In this document: positions 39,275 through 47,420 of the stretch, piece by piece | How the letters are laid out: each line of letters opens with the position of its first letter | Position numbering within the stretch: position 1 is the stretch's first letter | DNA from: Propionibacteriaceae bacterium | Lineage (GTDB): Bacteria > Actinomycetota > Actinomycetes > Propionibacteriales > Propionibacteriaceae | Assembly (NCBI GenBank): GCA_027492545.1 | Contig: JAPUEL010000029.1 | Coordinates: 20,906 to 84,905 of the forward strand | Direction: 5' to 3' | Length of the DNA stretch: 64,000 bases | Made by a program: the position numbers and the translations under genes | The notes under the pieces: generated by a model | Seen by the model: only the letters and a program-made list of their open reading frames with translations | What the model was told of the DNA's origin: nothing | Database searches by the model: none

Positions 39275-40807
39275 TCAGGGGCGAGGCACGCGGGCCACGA
39301 TCAGCTCGGCGCCGCCCGACAGCGCAGCGGTGAGCTCCGGTGCGCTGCCCACTCCGACGGCGCGCCAGCCCAGCGCCTCCCCCACCGCCACCAGGTCCAC
39401 GCCCTGGGGGGTGCCGAAGACGCGCTCGAAGGCATCGGCGTAGTCCGGCGCCCCCTGCTCGAGGCCGTGGAAGATGGAGCCGCCGCCGTCGTCTGCGACC
39501 ACAATCCGCAGGCGTGCGCCGGGCTCCTGAGCCGGGCGGACCAGCGCCCCGAGGTCGTGCTGGAGGGTGAGGTCGCCCAGCAGCACCGTGGTGGGGCGGC
39601 CGCCCGCCAGCGCGATGCCCGTGGCGGTGGCCACCGTGCCGTCGATCCCGGCCAGGCCGCGGTTGGCGAACACGCGCGGCGGCGCGGAGGAGATGGGAGA
39701 GAGGTCCGCGGCGCGGATGATCGAGCTGGAGCCGAGCACCAGGTCGTCGCCCGTGCCGAGTGCGGCCAGCACCGCGTCCGCCACGTGACGCTGCGTGAAC
39801 CCCTCGCCGGGCGCGGTTCCGGGGTCGGCAGCGTGCCAGCGGTCGAGCCAGGCGGGGTCCTGGTCCTCGAGCAGCACCCGGTCCGCCACCACGTCGGCCC
39901 GGTGGCCGGGGTCCACCCAGGCCGCCGTCGGCGTCACCACCACCACCTCCACGTCCCGCCGCGACAGCAGCGCGGTCACCGGCCGCGACAGCGTCGGGTG
40001 ACCGACCACCACCACGCGCTCGATGTCTGCGCCCACGCCGGACAACAGGTGGCGGTAGCCGGCGATGGCGTTGGGGCCGCTGCGGGCGTTCGACGAGGGC
40101 TCGGCCAGCAGCGGCGCGCCGGCCACCTCGGCCAGCGCCCGGGCCTCCAGGCCGACGGTGGGCGTCGCGTCGCCCACCAGCACCACGGTGCGGCGCCCGT
40201 CCAGCTCGACGGCGTTGTGGCCGCCTGACCGCGACACCGTCAGTCCGCGGGGACGCATGGGTGGCAGCTCCCCGACGAGGGGCTGGGCGAACTCGAGGTT
40301 GAGCTGGACCGGCCCCGGCTGTCTGGTGCGCCGCCCCTCGGCAAGCACGACGGCGCGGTGCACGCCCGCCGCCCAGCCGTCGGCCCCGCCGGACTCCGAC
40401 GACAGCCGCACGACGCCCAGCGCGGACGGGCCGAACGCCCCCACCTGGTCCGCGGTCTGGTTGGCGCCCGTGCCGACGAGGTGCGCGGGCCGGTCCGCGG
40501 TCACCAGCACCAGCGGCACTCCCGCGGCCCTGGCCTCCATGGCGGCGGGCGCGAGGTTGGCCACCGCGGTGCCGGACGTGGTGACGACGGCCACCGCCCG
40601 GCCGGACTCCTTCGCCAGGCCGAGCGCGGTGAACCCGGCCACCCGCTCGTCGACGCGCACGTGGAGCCGCAGTGCGCCCTGCCGGTCCGCCCGGTGCGCG
40701 GCCAACGCCAGCGCGGCGCTGCGCGACCCGGGCGCGAGCACGAGGTCGGTGACGCCCATCCCGAGGAGGGCGTCCACCACCACCGATGCCAGCTCGACGC
40801 TGCTCAA
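39275..40807 (-). CDS. menD: SEPHCHC synthase
   Basis: A 510-residue TPP enzyme that adds the succinyl semialdehyde unit of 2-oxoglutarate to isochorismate. VLAPGSRSAALALAAH near the N-terminus, catalytic Glu in RVDERVAGFTALGLAKESG, TSGTAVANLAPAAMEA, LVLVTADRP and C-terminal VLLGDLTLQHDLGAL with VVADDGGGSIFH (TPP/Mg site). TTG start overlaps the menC stop (TTGA) with GGAGGAGGGG just upstream. Last gene of menE-A-C-D. Convergent with the FeS nuclease. Confidence 0.93.
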   Translation of the reverse strand: MSSVELASVVVDALLGMGVTDLVLAPGSRSAALALAAHRADRQGALRLHVRVDERVAGFTALGLAKESGRAVAVVTTSGTAVANLAPAAMEARAAGVPLVLVTADRPAHLVGTGANQTADQVGAFGPSALGVVRLSSESGGADGWAAGVHRAVVLAEGRRTRQPGPVQLNLEFAQPLVGELPPMRPRGLTVSRSGGHNAVELDGRRTVVLVGDATPTVGLEARALAEVAGAPLLAEPSSNARSGPNAIAGYRHLLSGVGADIERVVVVGHPTLSRPVTALLSRRDVEVVVVTPTAAWVDPGHRADVVADRVLLEDQDPAWLDRWHAADPGTAPGEGFTQRHVADAVLAALGTGDDLVLGSSSIIRAADLSPISSAPPRVFANRGLAGIDGTVATATGIALAGGRPTTVLLGDLTLQHDLGALVRPAQEPGARLRIVVADDGGGSIFHGLEQGAPDYADAFERVFGTPQGVDLVAVGEALGWRAVGVGSAPELTAALSGGAELIVARVPRP

Positions 40808-41751
40808 CGCCCCTCCTCCACGATGCGGCGCACCCGCTCCCACCGATCCAACCAGAAGCGCGTCAGCTCGGGGCCGGCCGCGTGCCGCGCCAGCAGCTCC
40901 GGATCCCCCTCGACGTCGCGGACGGTGAGCAGCCCGGCCACCGGCACCAGCGGCCGCGACACCAGATCGGCCCCCAGCAGGCGCCCCGTCTCGAGCCCGC
41001 AGGCGTAGGGCAGCTCGGGCAGCGCGGCCGCGAGCGCAAGCCCCGCCCGCAGCCCGATCGAGGTCTCCACCGCGCTGGAGACCACCACCGGCAACCCCAG
41101 CCGTTCGGCCAGGTCGAGGCAGGCCCGGACTCCCCCCAGCGGCTGGACCTTCAGCACCGCGACGTCCGCGGCCCCGGCGTCGCGCACGCGCAGCGGGTCG
41201 GCGGCGCGCCGGATGGACTCGTCTGCGGCGATCGGCACGCCGAGGCCCATGGCGCGCAGGGCCGCGAGGTCCGCGACGGTGGCGCACGGCTGCTCGGCGT
41301 ACTCCAGCCCCAGCGGCGCCAGCTCACGCAGGGCTGCCCGCGCCTCGGGCAGTGACCATCCTCCGTTGGCGTCCACCCGGATCCGGGCCTCCGGCAGCGC
41401 CGAGCGCACCGCCGCGACCCTCGCCACGTCGTCGGCCAGGCCCTCGCCCGCGGCCGCGACCTTGATCTTGATCGTCCGGCAGCGGGAGGCGACGGCGCGG
41501 GCCGCGGCCTCGGCGGGGCCGAGGGCGGGCACGATCCCGTTGACCTCGACGCGGCCCCGGACCGCCGTCGGGTAGCCCTCCTCGGCGGCCTCGAGCGCGG
41601 CCAGCATCCAGGAGGCCGCCTCCCGGTCGTCGTACTCGGGGAACGGGCTCCACTCGGCCCACCCCGCGCGCCCCTCCATCACCACCCCGCTGCGCCGCGT
41701 CAGCCCGCGGAAGGGGACGCGCAGCGCGACGTCGAAGACGTGGAGCCTCAT
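40804..41751 (-). CDS. menC: o-Succinylbenzoate synthase
   Basis: A 315-residue enolase-superfamily enzyme that dehydrates SHCHC. Catalytic Lys pair TIKIKV, metal ligands in RIRVDANGGW, EYAEQP and AADES, and second Lys in VLKVQPLGG. ATG overlaps the menA stop by 4 nt and its own stop overlaps the menD TTG. Confidence 0.93.
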   Translation of the reverse strand: MRLHVFDVALRVPFRGLTRRSGVVMEGRAGWAEWSPFPEYDDREAASWMLAALEAAEEGYPTAVRGRVEVNGIVPALGPAEAAARAVASRCRTIKIKVAAAGEGLADDVARVAAVRSALPEARIRVDANGGWSLPEARAALRELAPLGLEYAEQPCATVADLAALRAMGLGVPIAADESIRRAADPLRVRDAGAADVAVLKVQPLGGVRACLDLAERLGLPVVVSSAVETSIGLRAGLALAAALPELPYACGLETGRLLGADLVSRPLVPVAGLLTVRDVEGDPELLARHAAGPELTRFWLDRWERVRRIVEEGR

Positions 41752-42626
41752 GCCACCAGGGTCCCGGCGAGCAGCCCGGCCGCGATGCCGATCTCGGCCA
41801 TGCCGGTGGCCTGGATGACGGGGATGAGCGCCTTCCCGGAGGCCCCGCCGAGCACGAGGCGCAGCGGCGTGACCAGGAGCGGGGCGCCCGCCAGGCCGAG
41901 GAGCGCCCACCAGGTGGTGAGCGCGGCGAACGCGAGCGTCGCGGCCACGGCCACCACGGCCAGGGCCGCGAAGAAGACGCGGCTGCGCCGGTCGCCCAGC
42001 CGGACCGGCAGCGTCAGCTTGCCGGAGGTCTGGTCGGTGGCGATGTCGCGCAGGTTGTTGGCCACCAGGATGGCGCTGGCCAGCGAGCCCACGGCGGTGG
42101 CCGCGAGCCACGCGTGCGGCGGGGCCGTGCCGGCGATGACGTAGCAGGTGCCGACGGTGGCCACCAGCCCGAAGAACACGAACACCATCACCTCGCCGAG
42201 GCCGAGGTAGCCGTAGGGCTTGGCGCCGCCGGTGTAGTACCAGGCGGCCAGGATGCTGAGCGCGCCCACCCCGATGAGCCACCACTGCCCGCTGAGCGCC
42301 ACCACGACGAGACCCACCACGCCGGCGAGCGCGAAGGCGCCGAACGCCGCGGCCTTGACGGCGCGCGCCGGGGCGAGGCCGGAGGCGACCAGGCGCGTGG
42401 GGCCCACGCGGTCGTCGTCGGTGCCGCGCACCCCGTCGGAGTAGTCGTTGGCGTAGTTGACGCCCACCTGGAGGGCCAGCGCGACCAGCAGGCACAGCGC
42501 CGCCGCGAGCCAGTCGTATTGCCCGAGGGCGGCGGCGCCGGCGGACCCGGCCAGGATGGGGGCGACGGCGGCGGGCAGCGTGCGCGGGCGGGCGCCGGCC
42601 ACCCAGACGGAGAGCGTTTCGTTCAT
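41748..42626 (-). CDS. menA: 1,4-Dihydroxy-2-naphthoate polyprenyltransferase
   Basis: A 292-residue UbiA-family membrane enzyme that attaches the polyprenyl chain. First Asp-rich motif NYANDYSDGVRGTDDDR, second NNLRDIATDQTSGKLTLPVR; eight or nine helices. ATG overlaps the menE stop by 4 nt. Its polyprenyl substrate would be supplied by the synthase at 14471-15436. Confidence 0.94.
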   Translation of the reverse strand: MNETLSVWVAGARPRTLPAAVAPILAGSAGAAALGQYDWLAAALCLLVALALQVGVNYANDYSDGVRGTDDDRVGPTRLVASGLAPARAVKAAAFGAFALAGVVGLVVVALSGQWWLIGVGALSILAAWYYTGGAKPYGYLGLGEVMVFVFFGLVATVGTCYVIAGTAPPHAWLAATAVGSLASAILVANNLRDIATDQTSGKLTLPVRLGDRRSRVFFAALAVVAVAATLAFAALTTWWALLGLAGAPLLVTPLRLVLGGASGKALIPVIQATGMAEIGIAAGLLAGTLVA

Positions 42627-43630
42627 GACCGGAGCAACTCTAGGAGCTTTTCCCGGTCGGGCTTGCCACCGGCGGTCCGCGGTAGGGCCGCCAGGACCAC
42701 GAGCTGCCGCGGCAGCGCCGCCGCCGGGAGCGTCGGCCGAAGCCGCTCGCGCCAGGCGCCGAGCTCGCCGGAGCGCGCGAAGAGCACCACCCGCGCCCCC
42801 CACTCGGCGTCCGGCACGGCCAGCACCTCGGTCTCCGGATCGAGGGCCGCGACCGCGCGCCGGACTTCGGCCAGGTCCACGTTGACGCCGCCGCTGATCA
42901 CCACGTCGTCGATGCGGCCGTCGATGATCAGCCGCCCGTCCGCCCATCGCCCGCGGTCCCGGGTGAGGACCGCGCCGTCGACGAGTGTCGCGGTGGTGCC
43001 GGCCGCGTCGCCGAGATAGCCGGCGAAGGTGGTGGGGCCGGCGAGCCTCACCCGGCCGTCCGGGCCGAGGCGCACGGTCACGCCCGGCAGCGGCACCCCG
43101 TCCCACACCACGCCGCCGCAGGTCTCGCTCATGCCGTAGGTCTCGATCACGGCGATCCCTGCTGCCTCGGCCCCCGCACGCAGCTCCGGACTGAGCGCCG
43201 AGCCGCCCACCAGCACCGCGTCGAACCGGGCCAGCGTCGCGGTGAGGGCGGGCGCCTGAAGGGCGCGGTAGAGCTGCGTGGCGACGATGGAGAGTGCGTT
43301 GCGGCCAGGCGCCGGCGCCAGGCCTGCCAGCGAGGCGTCCGAGGCTCGCACACCGCCGCCCCTGAGCCCGCGCACCAGCACCATCAGGCCAGCCACATAG
43401 CGCGGCGACAAGGCCAGATGCCAGGTGGCGGCGAACCCGAGCCGCTCGTGGGCCGCGTCGGCCGCCGCGGCCAGGGCCTCTCGGGGGAGGAGGACCCGCT
43501 TGGCGTCGCCGGTGGATCCGGAGGTGCCTACGACGGCGTGTCCGGCCGGAGGGGTGCCGGGGCCGTCCGCGAGCCACAGGCCCTCGCCATCGTCGAGGAG
43601 GCGGCGCACGGCGTCGATCCACTGCTCCAT
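42623..43630 (-). CDS. menE: o-Succinylbenzoate--CoA ligase
   Basis: A 335-residue AMP-forming ligase. P-loop VGTSGSTGDAKRV near residue 35, VIETYGMSETCGG, DGRIDDVVISGGVNV and GGKPDREK with the C-terminal catalytic Lys. It is much shorter than the ~450-490 aa MenE of Bacillus because the N-terminal subdomain is trimmed, as in other actinobacteria. First gene of the menE-A-C-D operon; TAAGGT box 6 nt before the ATG. Confidence 0.9.
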   Translation of the reverse strand: MEQWIDAVRRLLDDGEGLWLADGPGTPPAGHAVVGTSGSTGDAKRVLLPREALAAAADAAHERLGFAATWHLALSPRYVAGLMVLVRGLRGGGVRASDASLAGLAPAPGRNALSIVATQLYRALQAPALTATLARFDAVLVGGSALSPELRAGAEAAGIAVIETYGMSETCGGVVWDGVPLPGVTVRLGPDGRVRLAGPTTFAGYLGDAAGTTATLVDGAVLTRDRGRWADGRLIIDGRIDDVVISGGVNVDLAEVRRAVAALDPETEVLAVPDAEWGARVVLFARSGELGAWRERLRPTLPAAALPRQLVVLAALPRTAGGKPDREKLLELLRS

Positions 43631-43636
43631 TCCCGC

Positions 43637-43642
43637 ACCTTA
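43637..43642 (-). promoter_or_regulatory. -10 box of menE-A-C-D
   Basis: TAAGGT on the minus strand, 6 nt before the ATG at 43630; back to back with the next leaderless promoter. Confidence 0.5.
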
Positions 43643-43662
43643 TCCACCCTCGCGCGCCCGGG

Positions 43663-43668
43663 TAGGAT
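43663..43668 (+). promoter_or_regulatory. -10 box of the PLDc_N gene
   Basis: TAGGAT, 6 nt before the GTG at 43675; leaderless. Confidence 0.5.
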
Positions 43669-43674
43669 GGCGGC

Positions 43675-43926
43675 GTGGCCCGGGTCCTGCTGATCATCGC
43701 AATCGTGATGCTGACCGTGTACTGCGTCGTCGAGGTGGCGCAGGCACGGGGCTACCGCGTGCGCGCCATGCCCCGCTGGCTGTGGGCGTTCACCGTCATC
43801 TGCCTCCCCGTCGTCGGCCCGGCGGCCTGGCTCCTGCTGGGGCGGCCCACGAAGGGGCCCAAGCCCCTGGACCGCGGGCCGAGCGCCCCGGACGACGACG
43901 AGGACTTCCTCCGCGGCCTCCGCTGA
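43675..43926 (+). CDS. Small PLDc_N-domain membrane protein
   Basis: An 83-residue protein with two membrane helices (VLLIIAIVMLTVYCVVEVAQ and WLWAFTVICLPVVGPAAWLL) separated by a short basic loop, then an acidic tail ending DDDEDFLRGLR. It matches the phospholipase D N-terminal membrane domain found alone in many actinobacteria. Role unknown; often thought to be an envelope accessory protein. Confidence 0.8.
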   Translation: MARVLLIIAIVMLTVYCVVEVAQARGYRVRAMPRWLWAFTVICLPVVGPAAWLLLGRPTKGPKPLDRGPSAPDDDEDFLRGLR

Positions 43927-43965
43927 GCCAGCTTCCTCGTTCCACGATGTACAGCCGGGAGGCCC

Positions 43966-43971
43966 TAGAAT
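43966..43971 (+). promoter_or_regulatory. -10 box of the dhaL-like gene
   Basis: TAGAAT, 35 nt before the ATG at 44007; this gene has a leader with GGAGGAGA as ribosome binding site. Confidence 0.45.
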
Positions 43972-44006
43972 CGGTCGGCGTCAGAATCTGCACGGAGGAG
44001 AGAGTC

Positions 44007-44627
44007 ATGCCAGGAGCAGTGGGCGCGGTGTCCGAGTGGCTCCGCGACTGTGCCCGCGAGTTCGCGCTGCGCGCGGACGAGCTCGACGAGCTGGACCGCA
44101 TCCTCGGGGACGCGGATCACGGCACCAACATGCGCCGTGGCACCGAGACGGCGCTCACCCTTGACCTCACCGAGACCAGGACCGCCGCGGAGGCCCTCCG
44201 CCTCGTCGGGATGACCCTGGTCAGCACCGTGGGCGGCGCCTCCGGGCCCCTCTTCGGCACCTTCTTCCTGCGTGCGGGGGCGGCGTGGCCGGAACAGGTC
44301 TCACCTGTGGGCGTGTCGCGCGCGCTGCGCGCCGGGCTCAACGGCGTGGTCACCCGAGGGCGCGCCCAGGTGGGCGACAAGACCATGGTGGATGCCCTGG
44401 CTCCGGCCGCGGACGCATTCGACGACGTGGTGGCCGCAGGCGGGGACCTCGGCGAGGCGCTGCGTCGCGCCGCCGAGGCAGCCGAAGAGGGCCGCGACGC
44501 CACCGTCGCCATGGTGGCCAAGCGCGGCCGTGCCGCCCTCCTGGCCGAGCGCTCCGTCGGTGTGGTGGACCCGGGAGCGGTGTCCATGGCGCTCATCCTG
44601 GCGACGGCCTCCAAGCACGTCAGGTGA
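44007..44627 (+). CDS. DhaL-like dihydroxyacetone kinase ADP-binding subunit
   Basis: A 206-residue all-helical protein. LGDADHGTNMRRG places Asp30, Asp35 and Asp37 exactly where E. coli DhaL binds Mg-ADP; VGGASGPLFGTFFLR and VGDKTMVDALAPAADAF follow. In the PTS-linked pathway DhaL works with DhaK and DhaM, but neither gene is adjacent. Strong GGAGGAGA box before the ATG at 44007. It is either a scattered subunit or acts on another substrate. Confidence 0.85.
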   Translation: MPGAVGAVSEWLRDCAREFALRADELDELDRILGDADHGTNMRRGTETALTLDLTETRTAAEALRLVGMTLVSTVGGASGPLFGTFFLRAGAAWPEQVSPVGVSRALRAGLNGVVTRGRAQVGDKTMVDALAPAADAFDDVVAAGGDLGEALRRAAEAAEEGRDATVAMVAKRGRAALLAERSVGVVDPGAVSMALILATASKHVR

Positions 44628-44678
44628 GCGGTTCACCCACCTCAGCCAGCGGATTGGGGCCGCGCGGGACCGGCGCAA

Positions 44679-44684
44679 TACGCT
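44679..44684 (+). promoter_or_regulatory. -10 box of the nucleotidyltransferase operon
   Basis: TACGCT, 6 nt before the ATG at 44691; possible -35 TTGGGG at 44654-44659 with a 19-nt spacer. Leaderless. Confidence 0.5.
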
Positions 44685-44690
44685 GACCCC

Positions 44691-45509
44691 ATGAGCGTCG
44701 AGGCACCCCACAAGGCAGTCATCCTGGCCCGAGGGCTGGGCTCGCGGATGCGCAGGGACGCCGAGGGTGTCTCCCTCAACGAGGAGCAGTCCGCCGCGGC
44801 GGCCGCGGGAGTCAAGGCCATGATCTCGGTGGGCCGGCCGTTCCTGGATCACGTGATCTCCGCGCTGGCCGACGCCGGGTTCACCGAGGTGTGCCTGGTG
44901 ATCGGCCCCGAGCACCAGATGATCCGCGACTACTACGACGCCGCCGAGAAGCAGCGCGTCACAGTCACCTACGCAGTGCAGGAGAAGCCCCTCGGCACAG
45001 CCGACGCCGTGCTGGCCGCCGAGGCCTTCGCCGGGGAGGACCGGGTGCTGGTCATCAACTCGGACAACTACTACCCCGCCGAGGCGTTGCGGCTGCTCGC
45101 CGACCTCCCCGGCTCGGCGCTGGTGGGCTTCGAGCGGGGCGGGCTGGCGTCGGGCTCGAACATCGCGCCCGAGCGGATCGCCGCGTTCGCCCTGGCCACC
45201 GCGGACGCCGAGGGCAACCTGGCGGAGCTCGTCGAGAAGCCCGACGCGGCCACCGTCGCGCGGCTGGGCGACTCCGCCGTGGTCTCGATGAACTGCTGGC
45301 TGTGTTCGCCGGCCATCTTCGACGCCGCCCGCGCCATCGAGCCGTCGGCCCGCGGCGAGTACGAGATCACCGACGCCGTGCGCCGGGCCATCGCCGACGG
45401 CGACCCGTACCGGGTGGTGCGGGCCTCCGTCGGCGTGCTGGACATGTCCAACCGTGGCGACATCGCGTCGGTCATGGAGGCGCTCGGGGGACGCGAGGCA
45501 CTCCTGTGA
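44691..45509 (+). CDS. Sugar-1-phosphate nucleotidyltransferase
   Basis: A 272-residue GT-A fold transferase. The pyrophosphorylase signature AVILARGLGSRMRRD at about 9-23 has Arg in place of the usual Ala-Gly; KPLGTADAVLAAE and VLVINSDNYYP (metal Asp) follow, then LAELVEKPD and MNCWLCSPAIF. It would make an NDP-sugar from a sugar-1-phosphate. Its stop overlaps the GHMP kinase start (GTGA). Sugar and nucleotide are unknown. Confidence 0.82.
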   Translation: MSVEAPHKAVILARGLGSRMRRDAEGVSLNEEQSAAAAAGVKAMISVGRPFLDHVISALADAGFTEVCLVIGPEHQMIRDYYDAAEKQRVTVTYAVQEKPLGTADAVLAAEAFAGEDRVLVINSDNYYPAEALRLLADLPGSALVGFERGGLASGSNIAPERIAAFALATADAEGNLAELVEKPDAATVARLGDSAVVSMNCWLCSPAIFDAARAIEPSARGEYEITDAVRRAIADGDPYRVVRASVGVLDMSNRGDIASVMEALGGREALL

Positions 45510-46690
45510 GGTGGTTCGTGCCCGGCCGCCTCGAGGTCCTGGGCAAGCACACCGACTACGCCGGCGGACCCTCCCTGCTCGCCGCCGTGGACCGCGGCGT
45601 CGTCGTCGACCTCACCGACGGGGCGGACGCGATCGTCGTGGAGTCCGCGGCGCTGCCCGGCCGCCTGGAGCTGCGGCCCGGCGTGGACCCCGGCCTCCCG
45701 GCTGGGCACTGGGGCCACTACGTGCAGTCCGTGCTGGACCGGCTCCACCTCAACTTCGGGGAGCTGCGCCCGGCCCGGCTGAGCGTGGAGTCGGACCTGC
45801 CGTTGGCCTCGGGCATGAGCTCGTCGTCGGCGCTGGTCGTGGCCGTGGCGCTGGCCCTGATCGACCACAACGGGCTGCGCGAGCGCGCCCAGTGGCGGGC
45901 CGACATCGACGGCGACATCGACCTGGCGGGATACCTCGCCACGATGGAGAACGGGCTGAGCTTCGGGTCGTTGGAGGGGCGGCGCGGGGTGGGCACCTTC
46001 GGCGGCTCGGAGGACCACACCGCCATGCTGTGCTGCCGCGAGGGGCAGCTGACCGAGTTCACGTTCTGCCCCATCGAGGAGCGGCGGACGGTCCCGATGC
46101 CCGCGGGCTGGTCCTTCGTGGTGGCGGTCTCGGGCGTGCTGGCCGAGAAGACCGGCGCCGCGCTGGCCTCCTACAACGAGGCCTCGCAGCTGGCCCGCGA
46201 GCTCGTCGAGGTGTGGAACTCGGCCACCGGCCGCTCCGACGCCACGCTGGCCGAGGCGCTGGACAGCAGCGAGGACGCCCTCCTGGGCCTGGAGGCCGTC
46301 TCCGAGGACGACGACTGGCTGGCGGACCGGCTGACGGCGTTCGTCACCGAGCGCCGGGCGATCGCCGACGCCGTCGTCGCGCTGCAGAACGGAGACGTCG
46401 AGGCCTTCGGGCGCGCCGCCGAGCTGTCGCATCGCACCGCCGACCAGGCGCTGGGCAACCAGATCCCCGAGACCAACCGCCTGCAGTCGCTCGCGCGCGA
46501 GCTCGGCGCGCCGGCCGCCTCGGGCTTCGGCGCGGGGTTCGGGGGATCGGTCTGGGCGCTGGTCCCCACCGTCGACGCCGACGCGTTCGCGGCCTCCTGG
46601 CTGGAGCGCTACCTGGCCGAGTACCCCGGGCTCGCGGGGGCCGCGTCCACGCTTGTCACCCGCCCCGGCCGCCCCGCCTACCGCCGGTGA
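45506..46690 (+). CDS. GHMP sugar kinase (galactokinase-like)
   Basis: A 394-residue kinase. Sugar-site signature VLGKHTDYAGGPSLLAAVDR starting at residue 11, phosphate loop LPLASGMSSSSALVVAVAL (98-116), GGSEDHTAM with the catalytic-Asp region and SGFGAGFGGSVWALV near the C-terminus. Canonical galactokinases have GEHTDY; here Lys14 replaces the Glu that contacts the sugar. The GTG start overlaps the preceding stop by 4 nt, so kinase and nucleotidyltransferase form a sugar to NDP-sugar salvage pair. Substrate not galactose for certain. Confidence 0.85.
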   Translation: MRWFVPGRLEVLGKHTDYAGGPSLLAAVDRGVVVDLTDGADAIVVESAALPGRLELRPGVDPGLPAGHWGHYVQSVLDRLHLNFGELRPARLSVESDLPLASGMSSSSALVVAVALALIDHNGLRERAQWRADIDGDIDLAGYLATMENGLSFGSLEGRRGVGTFGGSEDHTAMLCCREGQLTEFTFCPIEERRTVPMPAGWSFVVAVSGVLAEKTGAALASYNEASQLARELVEVWNSATGRSDATLAEALDSSEDALLGLEAVSEDDDWLADRLTAFVTERRAIADAVVALQNGDVEAFGRAAELSHRTADQALGNQIPETNRLQSLARELGAPAASGFGAGFGGSVWALVPTVDADAFAASWLERYLAEYPGLAGAASTLVTRPGRPAYRR

Positions 46691-47412
46691 GCGCCCTCTC
46701 CCCGTCGGGCCCCCTCTCGCGAGCCTGGCACGAGGTGGCGGACTGGGCCGTGGCCGGCCGCGACATGGCAGCAGCCCTGTGGCGCCGATTCCGCTGGCGC
46801 ATGCCCGAGGGCGAGGGCGGGAACAAGGGTTGCGGTCAGGTCCCGGTGGTGCTGATTCCGGGGATCCTCGAGCCGTGGAGCTACCTGGCCCCGCTCGCCC
46901 GCTGGCTGGGCCGCCACGGGCACCGGGTGGAGTTCGTCGAGGGGCTCGGCTGGAACCTGGGAGACCTCGACCACTCGGCGGATCACTGCCTGGAGATCCT
47001 GCGCGCCCGGGGCGTGACCGGCGCGGTGCTCGTGGCGCACTCCAAGGGCGGGCTGATCGGGAAGGCGGTGCTCAGCCGCCAGGGCGAGGACGCCGTGGCC
47101 CTCGGCCTCGTCGCGGTGGCCACCCCCTTCGGTGGCTCGTCGATGGGCAAGCCGCTGCACCGGCTGGTGGCGCGGTCCCCCCTGGGGCTGTTCTCGCCCG
47201 GCAACGCGGTGCTGCGCCGGCTGTCCGACGAGGTGGCCGTCAACGCGCACATCGTGTCGCTCTCGCCCGCCTGGGACCAGGTGATCCCGGACGGTTCGCA
47301 CCTGGCGGGCGCCACCAACGTCGACCTCGAGTCCCCCGGCCACTTCCGGCCCATGCGCGACGAGGCGGTCTGGGAGATCATCCACGAGCACGTGCACCGG
47401 CTCGCGGGGTAG
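46687..47412 (+). CDS. Alpha/beta hydrolase, lipase-like
   Basis: A 241-residue hydrolase. Oxyanion strand VVLIPGILEPWSYLAPLARW near residue 55, nucleophile elbow LVAHSKGGLIG (Ser), later VIPDGSHLAGA and SPGHFRPMRD with the catalytic His. No signal peptide. GTG start overlaps the kinase stop by 4 nt, making a three-gene operon. Resembles triacylglycerol lipase/PGAP1-type folds; substrate unknown. Confidence 0.82.
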   Translation: MSALSPSGPLSRAWHEVADWAVAGRDMAAALWRRFRWRMPEGEGGNKGCGQVPVVLIPGILEPWSYLAPLARWLGRHGHRVEFVEGLGWNLGDLDHSADHCLEILRARGVTGAVLVAHSKGGLIGKAVLSRQGEDAVALGLVAVATPFGGSSMGKPLHRLVARSPLGLFSPGNAVLRRLSDEVAVNAHIVSLSPAWDQVIPDGSHLAGATNVDLESPGHFRPMRDEAVWEIIHEHVHRLAG

Positions 47413-47420
47413 CCCGCGGC

